Origin: Bacteroides acidifaciens
Lineage (GTDB): Bacteria > Bacteroidota > Bacteroidia > Bacteroidales > Bacteroidaceae
Reading direction: 5' to 3'
Assembly: GCF_024623065.1 (NCBI RefSeq)
Contig: NZ_JANJZR010000013.1
Location: 16,374 to 80,373, forward strand
DNA: 64,000 bases
Part shown: positions 1 through 8,205 of the stretch, one piece after another
Numbering within the stretch: position 1 is the stretch's first letter
Layout of the letters: the number at the start of each line of letters is the position of its first letter
Made by a program: the position numbers and the translations under genes
The notes under the pieces: model-generated
The model's input: only the letters and a program-made list of their open reading frames with translations
Told to the model about the DNA's origin: nothing
The model's database searches: none

Positions 1-2
1 AA

Positions 3-962
3 CTGAACAGTAATCCGAGTATCGGCATGAAAGCCATTATCGACGTATGCGGACTTTCTGAAAAGGAAATCACCGTCAGCGATATTGTCTTCAAAATCGG
101 ACCGCGCATCAATGCGTCGGGACGTATTCAAAATGGGAAAGAAGCGGTGGACTTGTTGACGGAAAAAGACTTCTCGTCTGCGCTTGAGAAGGCCGGACAA
201 ATCAATCAGTATAACGAGACACGGAAAGACCTCGATAAAAGCATGACGGAAGAGGCGAACAAAATCGTCGCCAACCTGGACGGGCTGGCCGACCGCCGCT
301 CTATCGTGCTTTATAACGAAGAATGGCACAAAGGGGTGATTGGTATCGTAGCTTCCCGCCTGACGGAAGTTTACTATCGTCCTGCCGTAGTACTGACCCG
401 GACGGATGATATGGCAACCGGTTCCGCACGCTCTGTTTCCGGTTTTGATGTATACAAGGCGATTGAACATTGCCGCGACTTGCTGGAGAATTTTGGCGGA
501 CATACCTATGCTGCCGGATTGTCCATGAAAGTGGAAAACGTGGAAGCCTTCACCAAACGGTTCGAAGAATACGTCTCGCAGCACATCCTGCCGGAGCAAA
601 CCAGTGCTGTTATCGATATTGACGCCGAGATTGACTTCAGGGATATTTCTCCCAAGTTCTTCAATGACTTGAAAAAGTTCAATCCGTACGGCCCCGATAA
701 CATAAAGCCCATCTTCTGTACGCATCATGTCTATGATTATGGGACGAGCAAAGTGGTGGGACGCGACCAGGAACATATCAAACTGGAACTGGTTGACAAT
801 AAATCGAACAATGTGATGAATGGTATCGCATTCGGGCAAAGTTCGCACGTAAGATATATCAAGACCAAACGTTCGTTCGATATCTGCTACACCATTGAAG
901 AGAATACCCACAAACGTGGTGAAGTGCAACTACAAATCGAAGATATAAGACCGATTGAATAA
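3..962 (+). CDS. recJ: Single-stranded-DNA-specific exonuclease RecJ (3' part)
   Basis: This is the C-terminal part of RecJ, the 5'-3' single-strand exonuclease of recombination and mismatch repair. The reading frame is open to the left window edge, so the N-terminal DHH catalytic half is missing and the first methionine visible (position 27) is internal. Family features are the KIGPRINASGR stretch that ends the DHH core, the DHHA1 region with GVIGIVASRL and the GGHTYAAGLSM motif (around 494-527), and the C-terminal OB-like part with FNPYGPDN. The visible 319 residues fit the last part of a protein of about 570 residues. Its last 8 bases overlap the start of recQ, so the two repair genes are probably co-transcribed and translationally coupled. 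Confidence 0.95.
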   Translation: MNSNPSIGMKAIIDVCGLSEKEITVSDIVFKIGPRINASGRIQNGKEAVDLLTEKDFSSALEKAGQINQYNETRKDLDKSMTEEANKIVANLDGLADRRSIVLYNEEWHKGVIGIVASRLTEVYYRPAVVLTRTDDMATGSARSVSGFDVYKAIEHCRDLLENFGGHTYAAGLSMKVENVEAFTKRFEEYVSQHILPEQTSAVIDIDAEIDFRDISPKFFNDLKKFNPYGPDNIKPIFCTHHVYDYGTSKVVGRDQEHIKLELVDNKSNNVMNGIAFGQSSHVRYIKTKRSFDICYTIEENTHKRGEVQLQIEDIRPIE

Positions 963-2859
963 GTATCAGGAGATATTAAGACAATACTGGGGATATGACT
1001 CTTTCCGCGATTTGCAGGAAGAGATCATTACCAGTATCGGTGAAGGCAAAGACACACTGGGACTGATGCCGACCGGTGGCGGCAAGTCCATCACATTCCA
1101 GGTCCCTGCCCTTGCCCAAGAGGGACTTTGCATCGTCATCACTCCTCTCATCGCCTTGATGAAAGACCAAGTGCACAACCTGCGCAAACGCGGTATCAAG
1201 GCTCTTGCCGTATATTCCGGTATGACACGGCAGGAGATTATTACCGCACTTGAGAACTGTATCTTCGGCAATTACAAATTTCTCTATATTTCTCCGGAAC
1301 GTCTGGATACGGAAATATTCCGCATCAAACTCCGTTCCATGAAAGTCTCCATGATTACAGTAGACGAAAGCCACTGTATCTCACAATGGGGATATGATTT
1401 CCGTCCTGCTTACTTGAAGATAGCGGAAATACGGGAACTTTTGCCGGGTGTTCCGGTACTGGCACTTACCGCGACCGCCACCCCGGAAGTAGTAAAAGAC
1501 ATTCAAGCCCGCCTGAATTTCCATGAAGGGAATGTTTTCCGCATGAGCTTCGAGCGGAAGAACTTGGCGTACATCGTCCGCCAGACGGATAACAAGACCA
1601 AAGAATTATTGCATATCTTACAAAGGATTCCGGGCAGTGCCATTATTTATGTACGCAACAGGCGACGGACTAAAGAAATCACCGAGCTGCTTGTAAACGA
1701 AGAGATTACCGCCGATTTCTATCATGCGGGACTTGACAATGCCGTAAAAGACCTGCGGCAAAAGCGTTGGCAAAACGGCGAAGTACGTGTAATGGTAGCG
1801 ACGAATGCCTTCGGGATGGGAATTGACAAACCTGATGTCCGTATTGTACTGCATCTCGATCTTCCCGATTCGCCCGAAGCCTATTTTCAGGAAGCCGGAC
1901 GTGCGGGAAGAGACGGAGAAAAGGCTTACGCTGTCATCTTATATTCCAAATCAGATAGAACAACACTACATAAGCGGATAGCGGATACTTTTCCCGACAA
2001 GGAATACATACTCAATGTCTACGAACATTTGCAGTATTACTATCAGATGGCGATGGGAGACGGATTCCAGTGTGTCCGCGAATTCAATATCGAAGAGTTC
2101 TGCCGGAAATTCAAATATTTTCCGGTTCCGGTGGACAGTGCACTGAAAATACTGACCCAAGCCGGTTATCTGGAATATACGGACGAGCAGGACAATGCTT
2201 CGCGTATCCTGTTCACGCTCCGCCGGGATGAATTGTACAAGTTGCGCGAAATGGGACCGGAAACGGAAGCACTGATACAAACCATCCTCCGTTCGTACAC
2301 AGGAGTGTTCACGGATTATGCTTATATCAGCGAAGCATCCCTGTCCATACGTACCGGGTTGACACGCGAGCAAATCTACAACATACTGGTGACACTGACC
2401 AAACGCCGTATCGTGGATTATATTCCTCACAAAAAGACACCTTATATTATATATACGCGCGAACGGCAGGAACTCCGTTTCGTACGTATCCCGCCTTCGG
2501 TCTATGAAGAGCGCAAAGTCCGCTATGAAGCGCGCATTAAGGCGATGGAAGAGTATGTCACTTCAGACAATGTATGCCGCAGCCGGATGTTGCTCCGCTA
2601 TTTCGGAGAGAAGAACGAACATAACTGCGGACAGTGTGATGTCTGCCTCAGCCGTCACGCGACAGACTCTCTATCCGAAGATTCTTTCGAGAAACTGAAA
2701 CGTCAAATCATAGAGCTGCTTACTCAGAATCCGCTATCCCCAGTAGAAATAGCCTATCAGATAGCGGTGGAAAAAGAGGAAATAGCGGAAGTCATCCGTC
2801 ATTTATTGGAAGAAGGCGCATTGAAGATGCAGGACGGAATAATACGTATTTCAAGATAA
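955..2859 (+). CDS. recQ: ATP-dependent DNA helicase RecQ
   Basis: A 634-residue RecQ-family superfamily 2 helicase that unwinds DNA 3' to 5' in recombinational repair. Walker A is MPTGGGKS (residues 38-45) and the DEAH-type box is DESH (137-140) followed by the RecQ-typical CISQWGYDFRP. Motif VI is seen as QEAGRAGRDG. Four cysteines near residues 560-590 (one in VCRSR, three in HNCGQCDVC) make the RQC zinc site. The last 60 residues look like a short winged-helix tail rather than a full HRDC domain. The start is a TTG overlapping the recJ stop by 8 bases; the alternative is an internal ATG, but the TTG keeps the conserved N-terminal YWGYDSFR region. Confidence 0.95.
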   Translation: MNKYQEILRQYWGYDSFRDLQEEIITSIGEGKDTLGLMPTGGGKSITFQVPALAQEGLCIVITPLIALMKDQVHNLRKRGIKALAVYSGMTRQEIITALENCIFGNYKFLYISPERLDTEIFRIKLRSMKVSMITVDESHCISQWGYDFRPAYLKIAEIRELLPGVPVLALTATATPEVVKDIQARLNFHEGNVFRMSFERKNLAYIVRQTDNKTKELLHILQRIPGSAIIYVRNRRRTKEITELLVNEEITADFYHAGLDNAVKDLRQKRWQNGEVRVMVATNAFGMGIDKPDVRIVLHLDLPDSPEAYFQEAGRAGRDGEKAYAVILYSKSDRTTLHKRIADTFPDKEYILNVYEHLQYYYQMAMGDGFQCVREFNIEEFCRKFKYFPVPVDSALKILTQAGYLEYTDEQDNASRILFTLRRDELYKLREMGPETEALIQTILRSYTGVFTDYAYISEASLSIRTGLTREQIYNILVTLTKRRIVDYIPHKKTPYIIYTRERQELRFVRIPPSVYEERKVRYEARIKAMEEYVTSDNVCRSRMLLRYFGEKNEHNCGQCDVCLSRHATDSLSEDSFEKLKRQIIELLTQNPLSPVEIAYQIAVEKEEIAEVIRHLLEEGALKMQDGIIRISR

Positions 2860-2864
2860 GTTAT

Positions 2865-2872
2865 TACCTTTG
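2865..2872 (+). promoter_or_regulatory. -7 box upstream of the TPR gene
   Basis: TACCTTTG matches the Bacteroides sigma-ABfr -7 consensus TAnnTTTG and lies 27 bases before the ATG of the TPR protein. No good -33 element was found at the usual distance, so read-through from recQ may also contribute. Confidence 0.5.
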
Positions 2873-2898
2873 CAGATAAACTCAAAAAAAAACATATC

Positions 2899-3861
2899 AT
2901 GCCGAACTTTTTTAAATCTTTCTTCTCCGGAAAGTCTGAAACTCCGGAAAGCGAAAAGCAAAAAAACGACCGGAAAAGATTCGAGATTTTCAAATATGAC
3001 GGTCTGCGTGCACAACGCATGGGACGTCCGGATTATGCCGTAAAATGTTTCACTGAAGCTCTTGCCATCGAAGAAGAGTTTGAAACAATGGGATATCTCA
3101 GCCAACTCTACATCCAAATAGGAGACACGGCAAAAGCACGCGAACTGTTGGAGAAAATGGCTGCAATGGAGCCGCACATCACCAACACTTTCCTGACATT
3201 AGCCAATGTATGTTTCATTCAGGAAGATTATCAAGCGATGGAAGAGGCTGCCAATAAGGCGATTGCCATCGAAGAGGGAAATGCCGTAGCGCATTATCTG
3301 TTGGGAAAAGCCCGTCAGGGACAGAATGACGACCTGATGACCATCGCCCATCTCACGAAAGCCATCACATTGAAGGATGATTTCGTTGAAGCCCGCCTGC
3401 TGCGTGCAGAAGCTCTCCTAAAGCTAAGACAGTACAACGAAATGATGGAAGACATAGACACCGTACTTGCCCAAAATCCGGAAGAAGAAACTGCCATACT
3501 ACTGCGTGGAAAAGTGAAAGAAGCGAACGAACAGGCTGAAGAAGCGGAAGCGGACTACCAACTTGTTACGGAAATAAACCCTTTCAACGAACAGGCATAT
3601 CTTTATCTGGGGCAACTTTATATCAACCAAAAGAAACTGACGGAAGCCATCGAACTGTTTGATGAAGCTATCGAACTGAATCCTAATTTCGCGGAAGCCT
3701 ACAAGGAGCGCGGGCGTGCCAAACTGCTGAATGGAGATAAAGACGGCTCCGTGGAAGACATGAAGAAATCTTTGGAACTGAATCCGAAAGAAGAGGCCAG
3801 GCTGAACGGAGAATTCAAGAACCTTGGAACAAAGCCGGAAGCACTGCCGGGTATCTTCTAA
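2899..3861 (+). CDS. Tetratricopeptide repeat protein
   Basis: A 320-residue protein made almost entirely of tetratricopeptide repeats. Repeated helical pairs show the TPR pattern with conserved Gly/Ala/Tyr/Pro positions, for example QRMGRPDYAVKCFTEALAIE near the N-terminus and AIELFDEAIELNPNFAEAYK near residues 250-270. There is no signal peptide and no membrane segment, and the basic N-terminus (KSFFSGKSETPESEKQK) suggests a cytoplasmic scaffold. The partner cannot be read from the sequence. It starts 39 bases after recQ but has its own -7 box, so it is probably not strictly part of the repair operon. Confidence 0.85.
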   Translation: MPNFFKSFFSGKSETPESEKQKNDRKRFEIFKYDGLRAQRMGRPDYAVKCFTEALAIEEEFETMGYLSQLYIQIGDTAKARELLEKMAAMEPHITNTFLTLANVCFIQEDYQAMEEAANKAIAIEEGNAVAHYLLGKARQGQNDDLMTIAHLTKAITLKDDFVEARLLRAEALLKLRQYNEMMEDIDTVLAQNPEEETAILLRGKVKEANEQAEEAEADYQLVTEINPFNEQAYLYLGQLYINQKKLTEAIELFDEAIELNPNFAEAYKERGRAKLLNGDKDGSVEDMKKSLELNPKEEARLNGEFKNLGTKPEALPGIF

Positions 3862-3913
3862 ATGTCCTTTTTATATATTTTAGGCAAGAAAACAAAAAAA
3901 GTATCGCTTTTTG

Positions 3914-3943
3914 TTTGCGTTTAACAGAAAAGTATTACTTTTG
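3914..3943 (+). promoter_or_regulatory. Promoter of the aromatic amino acid operon
   Basis: A -33 element TTTG (3914-3917) and a -7 box TACTTTTG (3936-3943) are 18 bases apart, a good match to the Bacteroides promoter consensus. Transcription would begin about 30-35 bases before the leader peptide ATG at 3983, so the leader, the antiterminator segment and the terminator would all be in the 5' untranslated RNA of pheA. Confidence 0.7.
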
Positions 3944-3982
3944 TCCCAAGAATTAAAAACCAAAGCAAAAAACAAAGTTCGT

Positions 3983-4069
3983 ATGAAATCATTTACTTAT
4001 GCATATTACTTCTTTTTTTACTTTTACTTTAGCAGCAAAGTAGAGCGGGAGTTTGTATGTATCAAGTGA
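3983..4069 (+). CDS. Phe/Tyr-rich leader peptide of the aromatic operon
   Basis: A 28-codon open frame beginning MKSFTYAYYFFFYFYFSS and ending at TGA 4067-4069. Eleven of residues 4-16 are Phe or Tyr (six Phe, five Tyr), and another Phe is residue 24. It lies between a promoter and a rho-independent terminator just before pheA, in the arrangement of classical amino acid attenuators such as the enterobacterial pheL. Ribosomes starved for charged tRNA-Phe or tRNA-Tyr would stall at about 3992-4030, before the antiterminator segment at 4043-4050. The peptide itself need have no function. The composition and context are seen directly; the regulatory role is inference from the attenuation model. 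Confidence 0.85.
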   Translation: MKSFTYAYYFFFYFYFSSKVEREFVCIK

Positions 4070-4142
4070 CAGTGATGCTTAAGGACAGAATAAAGAAATC
4101 AATCATATGAATCCCGCTCCGATACGGACGCGGGATTTTTTT
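4043..4142 (+). promoter_or_regulatory. Transcription attenuator (antiterminator/terminator switch)
   Basis: Two mutually exclusive structures can form. The terminator pairs ATCCCGC (4111-4117) with GCGGGAT (4130-4136), has an inner TCCG/CGGA pairing in its loop, and is followed by a run of T. The antiterminator pairs GAGCGGGA (4043-4050), inside the end of the leader reading frame, with TCCCGCTC (4112-4119), a perfect 8-bp match that uses up the 5' arm of the terminator. A ribosome stalled on the upstream Phe/Tyr codons leaves 4043-4050 free and allows read-through. A ribosome finishing the leader at 4069 covers that segment and lets the terminator form. Confidence 0.85.
4109..4142 (+). terminator. 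Rho-independent terminator of the attenuator
   Basis: GC-rich hairpin with a 7-bp outer stem (4111-4117 with 4130-4136) and a T run ending at about 4142, 20 bases before the pheA start codon. Its position upstream of the operon rather than after a gene marks it as regulatory. Confidence 0.85.
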
Positions 4143-4161
4143 ATAATACATCGTCAAGACA

Positions 4162-5010
4162 ATGAAAAAGATAGCTATTCAAGGAACACTCGGCTCTTAT
4201 CACGACATCGCCGCACACAAATATTTCGAAGGAGAAGAGATAGAGCTAATCTGTTGCGCCACCTTCGAAGACGTGTTTGCCTCCATACGCAGAGACAGCC
4301 AGGTCATCGGGATGCTCGCCATCGAGAATACGATTGCGGGCAGCTTGCTGCACAACAACGAGTTGCTGAGGCAGAGCGGCACGCAGATTATCGGCGAATA
4401 CAAACTGCGCATCTCGCACAGCTTCGTCTGCCTGCCCGACGAAAGTTGGGAAGACCTGACGGAAGTCAACTCCCACCCCATCGCCCTGATGCAGTGCCGC
4501 GATTTCCTGAACCAGCACCCGCAACTGAAAGTGGTGGAAGGCGAAGACACGGCACGCAGCGCAGAGACCATCAAGAACGGAAATCTGAAAGGACACGCCG
4601 CCATCTGCTCCAAAGCGGCCGCCGAACGCTACGGAATGAAAGTGTTGCAGGAGGGCATCGAGACAAACAAGCACAACTTCACCCGTTTCCTCGTTGTTGC
4701 CGACCCTTGGCAGGCGGACGAACTGCGGCAGCACCACGCCTCCACTGCCAACAAGGCAAACATGGTGTTCACACTGCCGCACACGGAAGGCAGCCTGTCA
4801 CAAGTGCTCTCCATCCTCTCTTTCTACAACATCAACCTCACCAAGATACAGTCGTTGCCTATTATCGGACGTGAATGGGAATATCAGTTTTATGTCGACG
4901 TGACCTTCAACGACTATCTGAGATATAAGCAATCCATTGCGGCAATCACTCCATTAACCAAAGAACTTAAATTATTAGGCGAATATGCAGAAGGAAAATC
5001 AAACGTATAA
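4162..5010 (+). CDS. pheA: Prephenate dehydratase
   Basis: A 282-residue monofunctional prephenate dehydratase converting prephenate to phenylpyruvate, the committed step of phenylalanine synthesis. The N-terminal catalytic domain (about 1-180) opens with IAIQGTLGSYHDIAA and contains the catalytic TRF motif in NFTRFLVV. A C-terminal ACT domain (about 195-275) has EGSLSQVLSILSFYNIN where phenylalanine binds; the ESRP motif of the enterobacterial enzyme reads QSLP here, so feedback inhibition may differ. There is no chorismate mutase domain, because that activity is fused to DAHP synthase two genes downstream. It is the first gene after the attenuator and overlaps the aminotransferase gene by 26 bases. 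The middle of the gene looks richer in GC than its neighbours. Confidence 0.95.
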   Translation: MKKIAIQGTLGSYHDIAAHKYFEGEEIELICCATFEDVFASIRRDSQVIGMLAIENTIAGSLLHNNELLRQSGTQIIGEYKLRISHSFVCLPDESWEDLTEVNSHPIALMQCRDFLNQHPQLKVVEGEDTARSAETIKNGNLKGHAAICSKAAAERYGMKVLQEGIETNKHNFTRFLVVADPWQADELRQHHASTANKANMVFTLPHTEGSLSQVLSILSFYNINLTKIQSLPIIGREWEYQFYVDVTFNDYLRYKQSIAAITPLTKELKLLGEYAEGKSNV

Positions 5011-6163
5011 AATCGCTCCTGCCGAACGGCTGGCAAGTGTAAGCGAATACTACTTCTCAAAGAAGCTGAAAGAGGTAGCACAGATGAATGCGGAAGGAAA
5101 AGACGTTATCAGCCTGGGTATCGGCAGTCCCGATATGCCGCCTTCGGAAAAGACCATCGAAACATTATGCAACAATGCCCACGATCCGAACGGACACGGT
5201 TATCAGCCGTATGTGGGTATCCCCGAACTCCGCAAAGGTTTCGCTGCCTGGTATCAACGCTGGTACGGTGTGGAACTGAACCCAAATACGGAGATACAAC
5301 CGTTGATTGGCTCGAAAGAGGGGATTCTTCATGTCACACTGGCTTTTGTCAATCCGGGCGAACAGGTATTGGTTCCGAATCCGGGCTATCCTACTTATAC
5401 TTCTTTGAGCAAGATACTCGGTGCGGAAGTCGTCAATTATGATTTGAAAGAGGATGACGGCTGGATGCCCGACTTTGAAGCACTGGAGAATATGGATTTA
5501 AGCCGCGTGAAGCTGATGTGGACGAACTATCCGAATATGCCGACAGGCGCAAACGCAACTCCCGAACTATATGAACGTCTCGTCGACTTTGCCCGCCGGA
5601 AGAATATTGTGATTGTGAATGATAATCCGTACAGCTTTATCCTGAACGAAAAGCCTATCAGTATTCTGAGTGTGCCGGGAGCCAAAGAATGCTGCATCGA
5701 GTTCAATTCTATGAGCAAGAGCCACAATATGCCAGGCTGGCGTATCGGAATGTTAGCTTCGAACGCTGAATTCGTACAATGGATACTGAAGGTAAAAAGC
5801 AACATAGACAGCGGAATGTTCCGTGCCATGCAACTGGCAGCTGCAACAGCTCTGGAAGCAGAAGCAGACTGGTATGAAGGCAATAACGAAAACTACCGCA
5901 ACCGTCGTCACCTCGCTGGTGAGATTATGAAAACATTGGGATGCACCTACGATGAAAAGCAAGTGGGAATGTTCCTTTGGGGGAAAATTCCCGCATCTTG
6001 CAAGGATGTAGAGGAACTGACGGAAAAAGTGCTGCACGAAGCAAGAGTGTTCATCACTCCGGGATTTATTTTCGGCAGTAACGGAGCAAGATATATCCGT
6101 ATCTCCCTCTGTTGCAAGGATGCAAAATTAGCGGAAGCACTGGAAAGAATCAAAAGGATCTAG
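4985..6163 (+). CDS. PLP-dependent class I/II aminotransferase (aromatic pathway)
   Basis: A 392-residue fold-type I aminotransferase. The PLP lysine is K245 in SMSKSHNMPGWRIG; the substrate-side NYPNMPTGA and NDNPYSF motifs and the C-terminal arginine in RYIRISL are present. Sequence style places it near the LL-diaminopimelate/aspartate aminotransferase group. Its position between prephenate dehydratase and DAHP synthase/chorismate mutase suggests that it transaminates phenylpyruvate and 4-hydroxyphenylpyruvate, or prephenate, to finish Phe and Tyr synthesis. The ATG used lies inside the end of pheA (26-base overlap), consistent with coupled translation. Substrate is inferred from context. 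Confidence 0.85.
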   Translation: MQKENQTYKIAPAERLASVSEYYFSKKLKEVAQMNAEGKDVISLGIGSPDMPPSEKTIETLCNNAHDPNGHGYQPYVGIPELRKGFAAWYQRWYGVELNPNTEIQPLIGSKEGILHVTLAFVNPGEQVLVPNPGYPTYTSLSKILGAEVVNYDLKEDDGWMPDFEALENMDLSRVKLMWTNYPNMPTGANATPELYERLVDFARRKNIVIVNDNPYSFILNEKPISILSVPGAKECCIEFNSMSKSHNMPGWRIGMLASNAEFVQWILKVKSNIDSGMFRAMQLAAATALEAEADWYEGNNENYRNRRHLAGEIMKTLGCTYDEKQVGMFLWGKIPASCKDVEELTEKVLHEARVFITPGFIFGSNGARYIRISLCCKDAKLAEALERIKRI

Positions 6164-6216
6164 CCGCTTCCCACAACCAATAATCATCTAGTATAAAAGT
6201 AAAAACGAATAAGAAT

Positions 6217-7278
6217 ATGGAACTCGAATCAATTTTATTACCGGGCATTGAAACTAAAAGACCGATTGTCATTGCCGGCCCATGTAGTGCAGAGACTGAA
6301 GAACAAGTGATGGATACAGCCAAGCAATTGGCAGCTAAAGGACAAAAGATATTCCGCGCAGGAATCTGGAAACCGCGCACCAAACCGGGTGGTTTCGAAG
6401 GAGTCGGCGTAGAGGGTCTTGCTTGGCTGAAAGAGGTGAAGAAAGAAACGGGAATGTATGTTTCTACCGAAGTAGCAACAGCCAAACACGTCTACGAAGC
6501 CTTGAAGGCTGGTATCGATATTCTTTGGGTAGGCGCACGCACCACCGCCAACCCTTTCGCCGTACAGGAAATAGCTGACGCACTAAAAGGTGTTGACATC
6601 CCTGTATTAGTCAAGAATCCCGTTAATCCGGATCTTGAACTATGGATTGGAGCTTTGGAACGTATCAACAACGCAGGTCTGAAACGTTTGGGTGCTATCC
6701 ATCGCGGTTTCAGTAGCTACGATAAGAAGATTTACCGTAATCTTCCTCAATGGCACATTCCTATCGAACTGCGCCGTCGCATTCCTAATCTCCCGATTTT
6801 CTGTGACCCGAGCCACATCGGCGGCAAACGTGAACTGATAGCTCCTCTTTGCCAACAAGCGATGGACTTGAATTTCGACGGTCTGATTGTAGAAAGCCAC
6901 TGCAATCCTGATTGTGCGTGGAGCGATGCCTCGCAACAGGTGACGCCGGATGTGCTCGACTACATCCTCAATCTACTGGTTATCCGTACCGAAACTCAAT
7001 CTACAGAAAACTTGAGCCTGTTGCGTAAACAGATTGACGAATGTGACGACAACATCATCCAAGAACTAGCCAAGAGAATGCGTGTCGCCCGCGAAATCGG
7101 TACATTCAAGAAAGAGCACAACATCACTGTACTACAAGCCGGACGTTACAATGAAATTCTCGAGAAACGCGGAATGCAGGGAGAGCAATGTGGTATGGAT
7201 GCAGAATTTATGAAGAAAATCTTCGAAGCTATCCACGAAGAATCTGTTCGTCAGCAGATGGAAATTATCAATAAGTAG
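6217..7278 (+). CDS. Bifunctional DAHP synthase / chorismate mutase
   Basis: A 353-residue fusion. Residues 1 to about 260 are a type I-beta DAHP synthase (3-deoxy-7-phosphoheptulonate synthase, the shikimate pathway entry step), with IAGPCSAE, RAGIWKPRT, KNPVNPD, GAIHRGFSSY and CDPSHIGG as metal, PEP and erythrose-4-phosphate site motifs. Residues about 262-350 are an AroQ-type chorismate mutase beginning with LSLLRKQIDECDDNIIQELAKRM. The protein thus joins the first reaction of the pathway with the branch toward prephenate. The fusion normally allows prephenate or chorismate to regulate the synthase allosterically. It lies 53 bases after the aminotransferase gene and is in the attenuator-controlled operon. 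Confidence 0.95.
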   Translation: MELESILLPGIETKRPIVIAGPCSAETEEQVMDTAKQLAAKGQKIFRAGIWKPRTKPGGFEGVGVEGLAWLKEVKKETGMYVSTEVATAKHVYEALKAGIDILWVGARTTANPFAVQEIADALKGVDIPVLVKNPVNPDLELWIGALERINNAGLKRLGAIHRGFSSYDKKIYRNLPQWHIPIELRRRIPNLPIFCDPSHIGGKRELIAPLCQQAMDLNFDGLIVESHCNPDCAWSDASQQVTPDVLDYILNLLVIRTETQSTENLSLLRKQIDECDDNIIQELAKRMRVAREIGTFKKEHNITVLQAGRYNEILEKRGMQGEQCGMDAEFMKKIFEAIHEESVRQQMEIINK

Positions 7279-7316
7279 TCAGATAGTTGACTACTTGCTA
7301 CTAAACAAATAGGAAT

Positions 7317-8090
7317 ATGAGAATATTAATCCTCGGAGCCGGAAAAATGGGCTCCTTCTTTACTGATATTTTGAGCTTTCAACACGAGACGGCCGTATAT
7401 GACGTCAACCCGCACCAATTGCGTTTTGTCTACAACACGTATCGTTTCACTACATTAGAGGAGATTAAGGAATTCGAACCGGAACTGGTTATCAATGCCG
7501 TTACAGTAAAGTACACGTTGGATGCTTTCCGCAACGTATTGCCCGTACTGCCCAAAGACTGTATCATCAGTGACATTGCCTCTGTAAAAACAGGACTGAA
7601 GAAGTTTTATGAAGAAAGCGGTTTCCGTTATGTTTCCAGTCACCCGATGTTTGGTCCTACTTTCGCCAGTCTCAGCAACTTGAGCAGCGAGAATGCGATC
7701 ATCATCAGTGAAGGCGACCATTTGGGAAAGATATTCTTCAAAGACCTCTATCAGACGTTGCGACTGAATATTTTCGAATATACATTCGACGAGCATGACG
7801 AGACAGTAGCCTACTCGCTTTCCATTCCGTTCGTCTCGACTTTCGTATTTGCTGCCGTAATGAAACATCAGGAAGCTCCGGGAACTACGTTCAAGAAACA
7901 TATGGCTATCGCCAAAGGTCTGCTGAGTGAAGACGACTACCTGCTTCAGGAAATCCTGTTCAATCCACGTACTCCGGGACAAGTGACCAATATCCGTACC
8001 GAGCTGAAAAACCTTCTCGAAATCATCGAGAATAAGGACGCGGAAGGGATGAAAAAGTATCTGACGAAGATTCGGGAGAAGATTAGATAA
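7317..8090 (+). CDS. tyrA: Prephenate dehydrogenase
   Basis: A 257-residue NAD(P)-dependent dehydrogenase converting prephenate to 4-hydroxyphenylpyruvate for tyrosine synthesis. The Rossmann motif is ILGAGKMGSFF at the N-terminus. DIASVKTGL and the SSHPMFGPT motif, with the family's catalytic histidine, follow. The protein is short for the family and lacks a C-terminal ACT domain, so tyrosine feedback is likely to act elsewhere, for example at the leader peptide, which carries both Tyr and Phe codons. It is the last gene of the operon, 38 bases after the DAHP synthase gene, and is followed by a strong terminator. Confidence 0.93.
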   Translation: MRILILGAGKMGSFFTDILSFQHETAVYDVNPHQLRFVYNTYRFTTLEEIKEFEPELVINAVTVKYTLDAFRNVLPVLPKDCIISDIASVKTGLKKFYEESGFRYVSSHPMFGPTFASLSNLSSENAIIISEGDHLGKIFFKDLYQTLRLNIFEYTFDEHDETVAYSLSIPFVSTFVFAAVMKHQEAPGTTFKKHMAIAKGLLSEDDYLLQEILFNPRTPGQVTNIRTELKNLLEIIENKDAEGMKKYLTKIREKIR

Positions 8091-8120
8091 TCCGCAACCG
8101 ATATAGGTAAGATTTAACCA

Positions 8121-8157
8121 TCCCCTGCAAAAAAGTTCTTTGCAGGGGATTTTTTTT
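8121..8157 (+). terminator. Rho-independent terminator after tyrA
   Basis: Perfect 11-bp stem: TCCCCTGCAAA (8121-8131) pairs with TTTGCAGGGGA (8139-8149), with a 7-base loop and an eight-T run. The 3' arm also supplies the TTTG -33 element of the dnaG promoter. Confidence 0.9.
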
Positions 8158-8170
8158 ATATGTACCTTTG
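8139..8170 (+). promoter_or_regulatory. dnaG promoter overlapping the tyrA terminator
   Basis: TTTG (8139-8142) and TACCTTTG (8163-8170) are 20 bases apart, a full match to the Bacteroides promoter pattern. Transcription would start around 8176, giving a leader of about 30 bases before the dnaG ATG at 8206. The -33 element is part of the terminator stem. Confidence 0.75.
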
Positions 8171-8205
8171 CATCCGCAAAAACGGATTCACAGGAGAAAA
8201 GAAGA

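Noticed and set aside
4107-4874. 255-codon open frame overlapping pheA in another frame
   Set aside because: Its product is an Arg/His/Gln-rich string with no family resemblance, typical of an off-frame reading of a GC-richer gene, and it starts inside the attenuator terminator.
8140-8205. N-terminal extension of dnaG from 8140
   Set aside because: It lies in the tyrA terminator loop and upstream of the dnaG promoter, so it is not expected in the mRNA.
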